From contig NC_083339.1 of NCBI RefSeq assembly GCF_019175385.1, positions 43,863,330 through 43,927,329 on the forward strand: 64,000 nt of DNA, read 5' to 3'. The position numbers and the translations under genes were made by a program. The stretch is from Lycium barbarum. Its lineage: Eukaryota; Streptophyta; Magnoliopsida; Solanales; Solanaceae. Positions 11,635 through 22,783 of this stretch are shown here, piece after piece. The notes beneath the pieces are model-generated. The model worked only from the letters and a program-made list of their open reading frames with translations, was not told where the DNA came from and did no database searches. Position 1 is the stretch's first letter; each line of letters starts with the position of its first letter.

Positions 11635-12176
11635 TGTTAGGATTTAAATCCCAAAATCCGACCTTTGTAAGCAGGTTCCCAGGAAAGATTGGAGGGTCAC
11701 AGCTGGACCACTTAAATACCAACCTCCTTAGACAGAACCTACTTACGCCGTGATGTAAGCGAAGAATAAATAGCACACACAGATTTATAGTGGTTCACCC
11801 TCAATGTGAGAGCTACGTCCACGTTGCTGCTGCAGATCTTATTAAAGAAGAAATATTACAAGGGTTTACAACACTCAACCTCACAACCCCAATCCCAATT
11901 ACACTCAAGAATTTTACCACAGAAAATTCTCTCAAAGACCTTCTCTTACTTAGGCCTTTCACTAAGAGTATTTCTCTTAGATTTTTTCTCTCTTGGGATG
12001 TGTATAGCAAATGATCTTAATGATGTCTTACAAATGAACCATAAGCTACCTATTTATAGGAATGAATTTCCTATGATGAGGTAAGCGCTTACATCACAAC
12101 TATTATGAGGTAAGCGCTTACATCACGACTATGTGAACAAAAGAATTGACTTGTTTGGCCAATTCCACACCTAACA
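11635..12176 (-). repeat. Copia 5' LTR
   Basis: On the minus strand it begins TGTTAGGTG at 12176 and ends in CA at 11635, next to the primer site. It is 542 bp, the same length as the other LTR. It holds the promoter elements described separately (palindrome pair and TATA box). Confidence 0.93.
12049..12121 (-). promoter_or_regulatory. Copia U3 enhancer pair and TATA box
   Basis: Two copies of the perfect palindrome GTAAGCGCTTAC (12081-12092 and 12110-12121) lie within a 29-bp direct repeat TATGAGGTAAGCGCTTACAT. Downstream on the minus strand is CCTATAAATAGG (12049-12060), a good TATA box. The 3' LTR repeats this at 7522-7533, 7551-7562 and 7490-7501. Tnt1 is known to carry tandem boxes in U3 that bind stress-induced factors. 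The same role here is inferred from position only. Confidence 0.7.
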
Positions 12177-13525
12177 GAATGTCGACTCAATAGTTTGTGA
12201 CAATTCAGGAAAACCTAGTGGTATCATGGATGAGCAGCAAGTTGAGAATTTTCATAATACTATAGGGACCAATGAGGTTTTGGATGATGAACATAAAGAA
12301 GAGGGGCTAAAGAAAAGGAGGCCGTAGTGAATGTGGATTCGAGAACGTTGCGGATGATGTTGAGGTTTCCATGCAAACTAAAGAGTTAAACAAAGGTAAA
12401 GATAGAGTTGGTGATGAGGATTGGACCGTGGTAACACGCAAGCAAGGCGTGGGCACCGTAGTTGACACTTTGGTTCGCTCCAATGAGTCAAACGTTGCGA
12501 TGAAGCAAGGTGTTCAATCAAATTCCTCAAAGGATATTCTTTGTCCTAACTCTTTTGATGCTCTGTCGGTTAGAGAGGAACAACTACCTAGTGTCGACAG
12601 TCCTAAACTTCATGTTGCACATCCGGAATTGGCAAACATGATAATTCAACAACATGTTGCTAGTTTGGTTTGTCTCATCCCCGCTTTGAAGCCCTTAATG
12701 GATACTTTGAACACGTCAGAGTATGAGGTTCAACACAATCTATGGAGTCGTTTGGTGAGCTACAAGATGACTCTAGACAACAACTAATCTCTACAGAGAA
12801 TGACCAAAATGTGAATACAATGATGGCCTCAACTCCAGTGCACTGAATCAACAACTTTGATGCTAAAAATGGCCAAAAAGATGGTGCGAGTGCGAAGAGT
12901 TGGGCGGATATGATGGAGGAGGATGAGTAGGTTATATCCCTTCCAGTGCGCAATAAGTTGAGTCCAGTAGCCCCAGAATTTGTGCCTAGTCAAGCCATGG
13001 TAGTTCCACCACTATCCGTGGGACAGCTTACAGCTTATGGCTAAGCGAGTGCTCCAAATAGTAATATTGTGAATAGAGATCTTCTTAATGAACTTGTAAG
13101 TAATAAGGTTAAAAAGTTGAACTCTCTTACTCCTATTAACACGAGTAACCAATTACAAGTTGTTGGAAGTAGTTCTTTTTCTCCAAATATTCTACAAGAT
13201 GCAGATTTTTTTTTACGAAAGCGAGGAGGATGAAATTCTGGATAGATGTTTTACAAGTGCCTCTAGGGACGCTGACATCTCTCTTAGGCAACAAAGAAGT
13301 GGAAAACGCGAAAATAAAAATAAAACTCATGGTAGACATCATAGTTGGGATGATAAAGTGTCTGATGAGTTTGTCCCAAGGCAACTACCAATGAGAGTGG
13401 CAAAGCAAAAGATGACAAGGTTCAACTACATCAACTAAAGATCTAAGAAGAATTATGTATTTTCAAAAACTCTTGAACAGGTTGGGGGAAGGAGACAAGG
13501 AGAAGAACCAAATTGATACAAGGTT
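12177..13525 (+). pseudogene. LINE ORF1, 3' part (second LINE copy)
   Basis: This continues the ORF1 of 6040-7075 beyond the copia insertion. Recognisable pieces are KGKDRVGDEDWTVVTRKQG (12386 onward), CPNSFDALSVREEQ (12541 onward), SWADMMEEDE-like sequence near 12900, a basic segment DEFVPRQLPMRVAKQK near 13380 and a C-terminal QVGGRRQGEEPN-like end near 13485-13510. Stops and shifts break the frame repeatedly. No ORF2 follows, so the LINE copy is also 3'-truncated or rearranged. Confidence 0.65.
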
Positions 13526-13529
13526 ACAA

Positions 13530-14808
13530 ATTCTAGTATTTATCACACGTACAGAGAAGAATGAGCTCTACTCTACTTTCTTTCTTGTTTTATTTTGTCA
13601 TTTTATTAATATCCTCATAGAGTGTGTTATAAACACTGTGATGATCATATAGTATCAGGTTCTATCAAGTTCTTATTTCTTACATGTTTGGTACCGAATA
13701 GTAAAGGTGCCTGATCTCATTAAGATTTATAAGATAAGACCTAGCCCCCTTACTTGTACTTATTCTCTTTTGAGGTTCTTTTATTAATAGAAATGCGGAT
13801 GAATACCAGAGTGGTCCGGTATTCGGAAAACAAAAAATGATTATTTTGCCATGTGATATGCACTTGGTAACACACGTCAGTTCTTTACAACAAATTGAAA
13901 AAAAAGTATTTAACAGGTATGATATTTTGAATACTATAAGTATTAAATTAAGTTAGGCCTCAATCAGTTATTAAAATGAAAAATTGAGAAGTTGAGGAGG
14001 CCTTATATGAATTGGGCCAACCAATTATGCACAAATTATCGAACATGTCGGATTCAAATAATCAAAACTAGAGGGGAGAAGTGCGGTGAAAAAGTGCATT
14101 AGACGTAGAAGAAGAAGAAGAAGAAAGTAGATTTTCTATGTCTAGTTTAATTTAAAAATACTTATAAAATAATTAAAGTAATTTTTCTATGTCTAGTTTA
14201 ATTTAAAAATACTTATAAAATAATTAAAGTAATTTTTCTTTTAATTACTTTTGAAACGATGAATACATCTTGATCAACTATCTGAAAAGTCGCTATTTTG
14301 TCTTCTTCCGTAATTAAGAAAGGACATGGGAATAGGATTTGTCCAACTTACCAGTTGTAGCCCCTTGAGGTGGCTCCTCCCCTCTATGCAAGACACGTAT
14401 ATTTTTTCAAAAAATATATTGTAAGCAAAAAACAAAGACTGACGGTTGATATAAACTTTTAGAAATCTTCAGTTTGTTTTGGAAAAATTTGAGAATATAA
14501 GTAGGTATTTTGCATAGAAACCGCATATTTTTCATTTTATTTAGAATTTTTGAAGTTGGAGTTGAAGATAAAATTGTATTTGGTTATAGTTTTTGCAAAA
14601 AAATATTTGATTGTTTAAATGTATCAAAAGTAAAAAAACTGAAAATAGGATTTTAGGTGTTTTTCAAAGTTATATTTAAAATTTTCATGATCAAACATTG
14701 ATTTTCAAATAAAGTAAAAAAAAATCAAAAAAAAAATAAAATAATTCTCATGGCCAAACGTGTAAGTTTACCAAAGAAACAGTGTGTTTAGAATAGTTTT
14801 ATATTTAT
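13530..14808. other. AT-rich spacer with short simple repeats
   Basis: No coding sequence or RNA gene is recognisable. It contains a GAA microsatellite (about 14106-14126) and the 51-bp tandem duplication annotated separately. The first part may be LINE 3' untranslated sequence. Confidence 0.5.
14132..14233. repeat. 51-bp tandem duplication, two copies
   Basis: Two adjacent copies (14132-14182 and 14183-14233), each starting TTTTCTATGTCTAG and ending TTAAAGTAAT, are identical by eye, so the duplication is recent. Confidence 0.9.
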
Positions 14809-15070
14809 GGGCAATTGTATGATACCCTTCGCTAGCGGTGGTCTTTCATTTTTATCCTTCACTAAATTTTTTTTAATTTCGGGTTCGAACTTCCGCGTAG
14901 TTAAAAATTTTTAAAAAAATTCGCAAGGTAGAGTTTGGATTCGCAAAACTCTGCCTTGCGAAAATTCCTTCTTTTTTTTACTGAGCTGGGGTTCGAACTC
15001 AGAACCTTGGGGTATTAGGCGAAGGACAAAAATTAAAGACCACCCCAAATGAAGCACAATTCGTGCAAAA
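14809..15070. mobile_element. Foldback/MITE-like element, copy A
   Basis: The left end has GGTGGTCTTTCATTTTTATC and the right end the complement (ACAAAAATTAAAGACCACCC), giving imperfect inverted arms of about 60 bp. The centre holds GGGTTCGAAC on both sides and a small inverted pair around CGCAAGGTAGAGTTT / AAACTCTGCCTTGCG. It has no ORF. The same terminal consensus recurs in three more copies up to 17235. Confidence 0.65.
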
Positions 15071-15088
15071 GTATATTTATATTAGAAA

Positions 15089-15477
15089 GGCAATTGGCAG
15101 GATTTCCCTTCGCTGAGGGTGGTCTTTAATTTTTGTCCCTCAAATTGATGGTCTTTAACTTTTGCCCTTCGCTAAAAATTTCTTGATTTCGGGTTCGAAC
15201 TCCCGCTCAATCAAAATTTTAAAAAATATTCGCAAGGCAAAGTTTTGCAAATTCTGCCTTAAAGCAGAATTCTGCCTTAAGGCTTGGACAGAATTTGCAA
15301 AATCCTGCTTTGCATGGATAGATTTGCAAAATTCTACCTTGGGATTTTTTTTTTTTATTGAGCTGAGGTTCAAATTCACAGCCTCAAAGTATTAGACGAA
15401 AGACAAAACTTAAAGACCACCGATTTGAAGGGTAAAAATTACAGACCAACCCAAATGATTGGCAATCTGCGCAAAAA
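15089..15477. mobile_element. Foldback/MITE-like element, copy B
   Basis: The left arm carries two GGTCTTTAA motifs (GGTGGTCTTTAATTTTTGTC and TGGTCTTTAACTTTTGCC), and the right arm carries their complements around 15405-15455. The interior has GCAAGGCAAAGTTTTGC and repeated CTGCCTTAAGGC self-complementary blocks, so the copy can fold into a long hairpin. The apparent ORFs on both strands are by-products of the inverted repeat. Confidence 0.65.
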
Positions 15478-15744
15478 GAAGATATTAGAATATAGAGTAT
15501 ATTTTTGGCAAAATCTGTTTTACAAGGTGTGTTTACTTTATGTCAATCAGACCTAAAGGTAAGGTACTAGCTGCATCGCTAATTCACTAGTAAGCTTACT
15601 TGGATTATGTGCCATTAACCTCCATTTTTTTAACCAAATATTAGGTGTATAATCTTTATGATCCTATTGAGAATTAGTCGAATAATACCAATTACAGTAG
15701 TAATTTTTATTCTTTACCAGTGGAGTGGGAAGTGGTTTAAGACC

Positions 15745-16376
15745 GGGCAATTTGCACGAATGCCCTTTGTTGGGGGTGGTCTTTAGTTTTTGGCCCTCAA
15801 ATTACTGGTCTTTAATTTCTGATCTTTGTCTAAAATATCCCAAAGTTCTGGATTCGAATCCGGCGTAATCATAAAAATAAAAAAAATTCGCAAGACAAGA
15901 TTTTGCAAAAAGTTCTACTGTATGTGACAGGCTTTGTCTTAAGGCATAACTAAAAATCTGCCGGAGAGGGCAAAACTTTGCTTTATAAGACAAAGTCTAT
16001 GCCTTAAGGAAAAGTTCCGCCTTATGAGACAGACTTTTAGTTATACCTTAACTAAAAGTTTACCCATAAGGTGGAACTTTTCCTTAATGCATAACTAAAA
16101 ATTTGTCTTATTAGGCAAAGTCTATGCCTTAAGGAAAAGTTATGTTGTATGGGGCAGACTTTTAGTTTTGCCTTAAAACAAAGTATACAGCATAAAACAG
16201 AGCTTTTTGCAAAGCCTTGTCTTACTAATTTTTTTTTTTACTGAATGGGAATTCGAACCCAGTGCCTCAGGATATTTTCAATTACCTTTTCAAGCAAAGA
16301 GCAAAACTTAGCGACCAGCAATTAGAGGGACAAAATTTAAAGACCACCCCAAAAGAAGGGACACTCCGCAAAAAAT
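15745..16376. mobile_element. Foldback/MITE-like element, copy C
   Basis: The left terminus GGGCAATTTGCACGAATGCC leads into GGGGTGGTCTTTAG. The right terminus has AAATTTAAAGACCACCCC followed by GAAGGGACACTCCGC. The interior is a series of alternating direct and inverted blocks, such as ATGCCTTAAGGAAAAGTT and its near complements, covering 15930-16200. Confidence 0.65.
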
Positions 16377-16690
16377 GTTTAAGACCATGATCTTTGGAGC
16401 TCAAGGCACAGTAATTCGCGCTGCATTATTTTATTAAACTTTAAATGTGATTAAGACTTTGGAACAAGAAATTTAAATAGCCTATCCATAAATGAGACTT
16501 GGTTGGTAGTTATTGTATTTTGGCATATCTGGATTTAATTTAAGTTATTAAACGTGAAGCAGGCCGAGGTTTTCTGAGATAATTAAAAATCGTCCACTTG
16601 TCAGTAATCGTACCAGCTAGAAAAAACAAAAGAAATCCAAATAAAAAATTCCTGGCTCATTCGCATTTTGCTATAGACATTTCATTTGTT

Positions 16691-17235
16691 GTGCGGATTG
16701 CCCTTCAAAGGCAATATAATATTTAATTTTTGCCTTTCGCTTAATATTATGAGTTTGAGGTTCAAATTTTGACAGAATAAAAATTAAAAAAAAAAATCGC
16801 TAGACAGAATTTAGTAGTAAAATTAGGTCTATTCGGGCAAAAGTCAAATCTAGACAGAGTTTTGCAAAATTTCAACTGAATTAAAAAAAAATTATCTTAA
16901 TGCAACCCTCTACCTTAAGGTAGAAATTGCCTTATGTTTGAACGCAAAACTCTGCCATAAGTAGAGTTTGCAGTCAAAATCTGCCGGATCAGTTAGAGTT
17001 TGCAGTCAAACTCTGCTTGATCAGGTAGAGTTTGAGGCAAACTCTGCCTTAAGGTAAAATTTGAAACTCTACCTTCCGAATCAATACTCTACCTTACGAT
17101 TTTTTTAAAAAAATTTTGACTGAGCGCGGGTTCAAATCCGGAACCAAGAGATTTTTAGTGAAGGGCAAAAATTAAAGACCACCAATTTGAGGGATAAAAA
17201 TTAAAGACCACCCCGAATAAGGGCAATAGTGAAAA
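16691..17235. mobile_element. Foldback/MITE-like element, copy D
   Basis: The left end is degraded (GCGGATTGCCCTTCAAAGGC). The right end is well kept (GAAGGGCAAAAATTAAAGAC, a second AAATTAAAGACCACCCC, then GGGCAATAGTG). The interior has repeated TAGAGTTTGCAGTCAAA and CTCTGCCTTAAGGT blocks. It belongs to the same family as copies A-C. Confidence 0.6.
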
Positions 17236-17499
17236 TGACTCTAGAAATTTTATCATTTGCAATGTATTAAAAATATAGTCACCAAAATTCAAAACTATAG
17301 TCCTCACTGCAGAAATTCGTTTCTTCGAATTTAAGGATAGTGTTTGAAGTCCAATTCTTGCCATTCAAACTTCAACATACTATCGTGAAGTTTATTTTGC
17401 AGTTCAAAATTTAAGATATTATTCCAAAAGTTCAGTTCTGAAGTCCGAACTACAATTTTGGGTAAAACTGTTAAAATCAATATTGCAACATCAGACTTT

Positions 17500-18202
17500 T
17501 GTTTATCCCGAATTTGGATAATCAATTAAATTTGTTGGTGAGGTATAGGGTATGTGATTATATCTTGAATTTGTTTGATAGAGGAAAGATATATATGAAT
17601 ATGCTATAAAGAAGCAACTAATAATTGGTGGTCTGTTATGCACCTGTATGTTTGTTAATGTACGAGTGTTACCTGATTGAAGAAACGTAAGAGATAAGTA
17701 CAACAAATACGGAACGAATCTGATGTATGAGAGGGAGATTTTGTATATATTTTGTTATTACAGGAGTTCTTGATATGAAGGAGCCAACTCTTTAAGAGGA
17801 GGACAATGTCCCTTATTTATAGTAGTGCCCCATGGGCTTCATACAATATGAATAATAAAAGAATAATGAAAAAACTCTGAGTTGGGTTAGGTTGACCGTA
17901 CGATCTGACACCCGTACGATTGGCAGTTGAACATGGCAGGACGTTATCGACGCGTGGCAACCGCACAACGGATCTACCGGACCACCGGCCACGATCAAAC
18001 GGGCCAACGGCCTCGACCAAACGGACCAATGGCAATGATCAACCCGGTCATGGGGAACCGGACCAAATGACGCCCTCCCTTTGCTTCGGTCCAAACATTC
18101 CTTCGGTTCAGAACGGGAGCCTTCATGTACGTTTCTTGTTCCTTTCCTCCTTCGGTATTCGATCTCACCGGTTTAACGTATATCCGATTTTTACCGTATA
18201 CA
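17500..18202 (-). repeat. Tat element 3' LTR
   Basis: It is the left LTR, about 703 bp, with plus-strand ends TGTTTATCCCG and CGTATACA. The adjoining plus-strand GATAGTCCCCACACTTCCC is a polypurine tract when read on the minus strand. Small open frames inside it are not genes: they recur in the other LTR. Confidence 0.92.
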
Positions 18203-18343
18203 GATAGTCCCCACACTTCCCAGATCGTAGATTTGTCGGAGTGACGGGGAGTGTATGAATCACGAAACCGATGACTCTGTTTGCCCGTTGTTATCTTTTC
18301 ATTTTTGACGGCAACAGTCGTGCCACGTTCTACTGCCGTCGGC

Positions 18344-18486
18344 CACGTGTCTCATCCCGGATGGTCCGCTCTGACAACCGCCGCTCGCACGTCGTTTCAA
18401 GTCATTCCTCATTAATTATGGGGACACGTGGCGCTCCCCGGTTGGCTGGGTAATTGTAACCGTCACAGCCCCATGCCTATATAAGG
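18344..18486 (+). promoter_or_regulatory. Predicted promoter of the opposite-strand accessory gene
   Basis: Two G-boxes CACGTG (18344-18349 and 18425-18430) precede a TATA box CTATATAAGG (18477-18486). The accessory ATG at 18779 is about 300 nt downstream, separated by a pyrimidine-rich leader that includes a T-run at about 18719-18732. The layout is that of a plant Pol II promoter lying just inside the 3' LTR and facing into the element. Confidence 0.65.
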
Positions 18487-18778
18487 TCTTTTACCCCTTA
18501 TTTGAACGTTTTACCTCTTCAACTAAACTCTCTGCCTCAAATTTTTTGCCTCTTTACACATTCCATAAACTTCATAATCATCTGAAAAACTCACATTTCT
18601 TGTTGATCTGCTGCTTGCACTACGTGAAAGAAAACGACACTGCTAATTTCTCCACTCGTCGTTTTTGTTTGAGTGTTGCTGCTTCTTATTCTGCCATTTC
18701 TTGAACCGTCTGTTCCCTTTTTTTTTTTTTTTAACTTCCTTTCCGAATCCACTCGACTTCTTCTTTTCATACTTTCAA

Positions 18779-21629
18779 ATGTCTGAAACCACTTCCCACG
18801 ATATTCCCTCGGTTTCATCTCAAGGAACCGAGCCTGCATCTCCGGCTAAAGAAAAGAGCACCTTCGAGCCTACTGCCTCGGACATTATACCGGCCAAACC
18901 CAACTTCAGCAAAGATCTTGAGGTCGAAAAACCTTCTTCGGTATCCGATAGGGGGTATGATGTAAGGCAATACCCCTCATCCGTTACCGAGAAGAAACTC
19001 GACATAGTCCGTGCTGACTGTAGGTGGGACACCCGTCCGGTTCGGGTTTTGCCCCCGGGCCAAGCGAATCAGTCACTGACCACCGAGAAGGTTTTTTGTA
19101 TGTGTATATTTACCCTTTCACTCTCAAGCTCGACCCTCCAGTAGATCCGGTCATCCTGGACATGTGCTGGACCTATGACGTGACCTTGGCACAGATTGGT
19201 CCGATCGTTTGGAGGGTCGTCGCATGCCTCCGGTTATTGGCCAACAATGCCGGGAAGGAGCTTACGCTGGCCCACTTGATACGCTTATATTCCCCGAGGT
19301 TGTTCCAGGGTGGCGTGATAAAGCTCGCAAAGCGTAGCCGGAATCCATTTTTCTCGAAAATGGATGAAGACAGAGACAGGGGCTGGTTGGAGCGATATGT
19401 CCGGGTGAGGACCGCGGACATCATTCCGGACAATTACATGCCCTTTCCGGAGAAGTGGAACAACAAGCGTAAGTCTGAACCCTTAAGTAATTGCTTTTGT
19501 ATATTTCGTCAAATTTTGATCCCACCTTTCTCACCGTTTTTCCTATTTATATCAGCCAATGGATATATTCCTCCGGTCGTCCGGAATCTGAGCGAATGGG
19601 TCACTGCACACCTTAGTCAACATGTCCACGACGACCGGACGTGGGGCCACCTGTCATGCGGCCGATGGGTCGCCTAGAACCACTGTAATACTTTGCTTTT
19701 ACCTGTGTTCACTACATCTTTTACTACCTGTATTCATTGTGTCTTTGATTTTCAGGTTTGCCCAACGGTTCGGTGGATCCCAGACCGGAGACGGCAACCG
19801 AACCCACAACTTCGGCAGCCGAGTTTGATTCAGCAGGTGCATCTCGCATCCTTGCTGCTGCTGCTGCCAAAAGAAAAGGGCCCTCAGACAAAGGGCAGAA
19901 AGCGAAGAAAAGGGCGAGGAGCGTCGTTAGGACTCTTCGGGATGAAGCAGAGCCCGAGCTTCTCGTCCGGAGTATCGGTGCGGCCCCTGCCGTGGCTCCC
20001 GTTCCGGAGGAGAATATCATCGCTTCCCCACTTCCTTCAGCCGGTGAAGGACCTTTGGTCCCGGCGCTACCCACTGGTGCGGAAGAAGTTCTTCACCCGG
20101 TTCCTCTAAGGTCGATTGATTTTGTCGACATTTCCGGTGAGGCTTCCTCCGAAGAGACCCCCCTGCAAAGGGCAAGTAGATCTGGGGGGGCGGCTGCTGC
20201 CGAAGCTGATCAAAGAACAGAGCCGGCCCCCGAGAGCGAAGCTCCACCGGTCATTGGCCCGTTGCCCGATTACGAGACTGCTGCAATTACGGAGCCCCCT
20301 TTCGTTGCCGAAACGGATGAGATTGCTCCCAGTTCTCCAACTCCGGCTCCGAGGCCTGACGAATTTGAGGATATGTTCTCGGGTACTCCTCCCGCTACCG
20401 GCGAAGCTGCAGGATTCGGGCATCTCCCGATCCGTCGGGCCACGAGGACGGCCAGCCGAACCTCCGAATCTGGGGCCAGGGACAGCTTGGTGCGTATCTT
20501 TCCGGCCCCAAGCGTGGAGCCGAGGAGAAAAAAATCGGTTATGGTCACTGTCCCCGAGGACTGCAGCTTTCGTTCTCGCTCGGTGGGTGTGGCGAGCTAT
20601 CTGAGGCCTCTTGTCTCGGATTCGGACAAGCGGAAGATGACCAGGGTCTCTTGGCAGTGCCTCATTAACGAGGGTATGCACGCGGGCAACCGGGTAAGAT
20701 TTTTAGCCGTCCTTGCATAACTTCACTGAGAATTTTAGCCTTCTTTTGTTCAAGTTTTTAACTTGCTTCATTTGCAGAGTGTGGTGCTCGTCAACGAAGC
20801 CTTCATCCGCGCCCAGCAAGAGATGGACGATCTTAAGGGCCAACTGGATGCCCAGGACCGGGAAACGGAGAAATATCTGCACCTTCTTCAGGAGAAGGAG
20901 GAGGAGTTGAACCGAGCAGTCGCTCTTTCCAATCTCCGCCTCGAGCTTGACGCAGCGAAGGCCGAAAACCGTCAGTTAAAGAGTGAGCTGGCCGCGATGG
21001 ACGAATACAATCGGAGTCTCGAAGCTGACAAGATCGGCCTTAGCCGGGACAACGCTCTAATTTTCTCGAGGCTTGGTGAGCTTGAAACCACCTTCTCCCA
21101 ACTCCGGGGAGAGCTGGATTTGTTGAAGTCGGATGCTGTGAGCTTGGTCGAGAGGAATCGGCTGCTCGAATTTGAGAGTGCCCGATACCAAGAGCGTGCG
21201 AGGGTGTTCGAGGAGAAGGCGGAAAGGAGGGCCCAGATGTGTGATGATCTGAAAAACGAGCTTAAGGAGACGGCCGATGCAAATGACACTCTCCAGGCCG
21301 AGCTTCAATCGGCCATCCAAATGCAGAATGTTCTTGGAGAGGCTCGGGATGCTCTAGCGGCGAAGTTAGTCCAGGCCGAGGCTGATTTGGACGAAGCTTT
21401 GAAGAGCGTCGAGGCCGCCGAGGCTCATGCTACCATTGCCGCTGAATACGAAAAATGGAAGTCTCAGAGGATCACCTTTGAGCAAGCCGAGCACGATTTT
21501 ACGGATTTGCCGGCCCTTATTCTCGAGGCTAAGAGAATCGAGAAAGAGGCAAAGGGTGCCCTCGGGACCGATTCTAATGACTCCGAGCGGACAGTGTCCG
21601 AGCACTCCGGCTCCAGCCATTCCGGATAG
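18779..21629 (+). pseudogene. Tat-element antisense accessory gene (gypsy-type transposon protein, four exons)
   Basis: It encodes a protein of roughly 870 residues opposite in direction to gag/pol. Exon 1 (18779-19468) starts MSETTSHDIPSV and contains the conserved domain FLYVYIYPF ... IGPIVWRVVACLRLLAN ... LIRLYSPRLF ... MPFPEKWN, which I recognise as the plant putative gypsy-type transposon domain (PF04195-like). Introns are predicted at 19469-19555 (GTAAGT...ATCAG), 19685-19755 and 20694-20777, and all keep the reading frame. Exon 3 is acidic/alanine-rich with a basic KRKGPSDKGQKAKKRAR patch. Exon 4 (20778-21629) is a long coiled coil. A one-base shift near 19060-19075 and a TAG at 19675-19677 disable this copy. 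The function is unknown; Tat elements such as Grande are known to carry antisense extra ORFs here. Confidence 0.75.
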
Positions 21630-22783
21630 ATTAGGGCCTGTATTTAGCCTTTTGTTATTTTTTGCCTTTGCAGGAGCTTCCAATGTAAAAAATCCTTTGT
21701 ATAAATAGAACATGTGTTTTCCTTGACTCTTTACTTTGTTTGAATGTTTGTTGTGATTTTCCGACCGAATTGTCGGTCTGCTTTAAAGAATCGTTATTTC
21801 TGGCTATGCCTGAATATCGGCTTCTTACTTCATCCGGTACATTTTGTCCGAGAATTTTATTGAGTTTTTTCCCGTGGGACTTATCTTATGCTTTGTGAAT
21901 TCGGACGTCTCTGAATCATGTTGGGCATTTTTTAGAGCCGGAATTTTTCGGCTAATTTTTACCTTTTAGGGCCGGTATTTTTTGGACACCTGAATCTCAA
22001 CCTTAGCTGGATTTTGATGTAAAAGTCCCCGTTTGTGGAGTTAACAATTTTGGCTCGGTTCGCTATGACCTTGTTGCCTTTGTCGAATTTCGACCGTAGC
22101 ACCCGGTATCGGGTATATGAATGAAGTAGTGCCGAAATACGGCAGTAATCCACGGGGTAAAGTGCTTTACCAGTAAGACATTTCGAGAATATTATCCAAA
22201 CTTTCGATAATTTTTGCATTGCAAGTATTTATATACATGAGAACGAACTTTTTCCTTCTGCCTTTGCCGTAGCAAGTACTAAATGGACACGATTCATTCT
22301 GATCGTTTGGTCCTTACATCGGAACCTAATGCAGAATGTCCGGTTCTTTGTTTTGCCGTAGCAAATATTGCGTGGACACGATTCATTGTGATCGTTTGGT
22401 CCTTACATCAGAACCTAACATTTTTGGTCCGGTTTTGTTTGTTGAGGGCTGCCTTTGGTTTCGGCTAACCGGGGCAAACTCCGGAGTGGGTGTGATAGTC
22501 CCCTAGCTCTTAGCCGAGCTGCAAGATCGGGTGAGTGCTATTAAGTCCCCATTCGTTAGGTGTGACCCCGAGAATCCAGACGTTTGTCCTTTATCTTTGT
22601 TAAGTAACACGTTGTACTTGTTGCCTCATTAAAAATCTTGTCGGAAAACCCATTTTGGGACAAAAACGCACTAAGGAAAAGAGTGCAACACGTGTTTTCA
22701 GATTTAGATTCGTTTCTTTGCCCGATACTGGGTTTCCTGCAAAAATGAAGGGTCAAAATAGAAAAACACGGGGAGCTCATACC
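21630..22783. other. Tat element spacer between accessory gene and integrase 3' ends
   Basis: A convergent intergenic stretch. I see no ORF with known motifs. A short direct repeat occurs: TGGACACGATTCATT, followed by GTGATCGTTTGGTCC-like sequence, at about 22283-22320 and 22373-22410. It presumably serves as 3' untranslated sequence for both strands. Confidence 0.55.

Larger units (their letters stand above)
7076..12176 (-). mobile_element. Intact Ty1/copia retrotransposon, Tork/Tnt1-like
   Basis: A complete element on the minus strand: two 542-bp LTRs, a tRNA-iMet primer site, one uninterrupted gag-pol ORF, and a perfect target duplication GAATG at 7071-7075 and 12177-12181. By eye the LTRs differ at about two positions (one near 7127 vs 11686; one in the inner terminus near 7616), so the insertion is recent. 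The gag type, domain order gag-PR-INT-RT-RH and the tandem U3 boxes resemble the Tork lineage containing tobacco Tnt1. It is inserted in LINE ORF1. It looks structurally competent apart from the altered inner edge of the 3' LTR. Confidence 0.93.

Noticed and set aside
11594..11776. 61-codon N-terminal extension of the copia polyprotein
   Set aside because: It would start inside the LTR and cross the primer-binding site; the downstream ATG at 11593 fits the family's gag start.
14880..15010. GGGTTCGAAC motifs as tRNA or SINE B boxes
   Set aside because: TTCGAA is self-complementary and recurs symmetrically in both arms of a foldback element; no A box or tRNA-like fold is visible nearby.
17813..18216. 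Small open frames in the Tat LTRs (also 42612-43049)
   Set aside because: Overlapping frames on both strands, not conserved between the two LTR copies beyond nucleotide identity.
20106..20681. 191-codon minus-strand ORF and other overlapping frames over the accessory gene
   Set aside because: Shadow of the GC-rich plus-strand exon 3; no motifs, and the plus-strand frame is supported by splice sites and a recognised domain.
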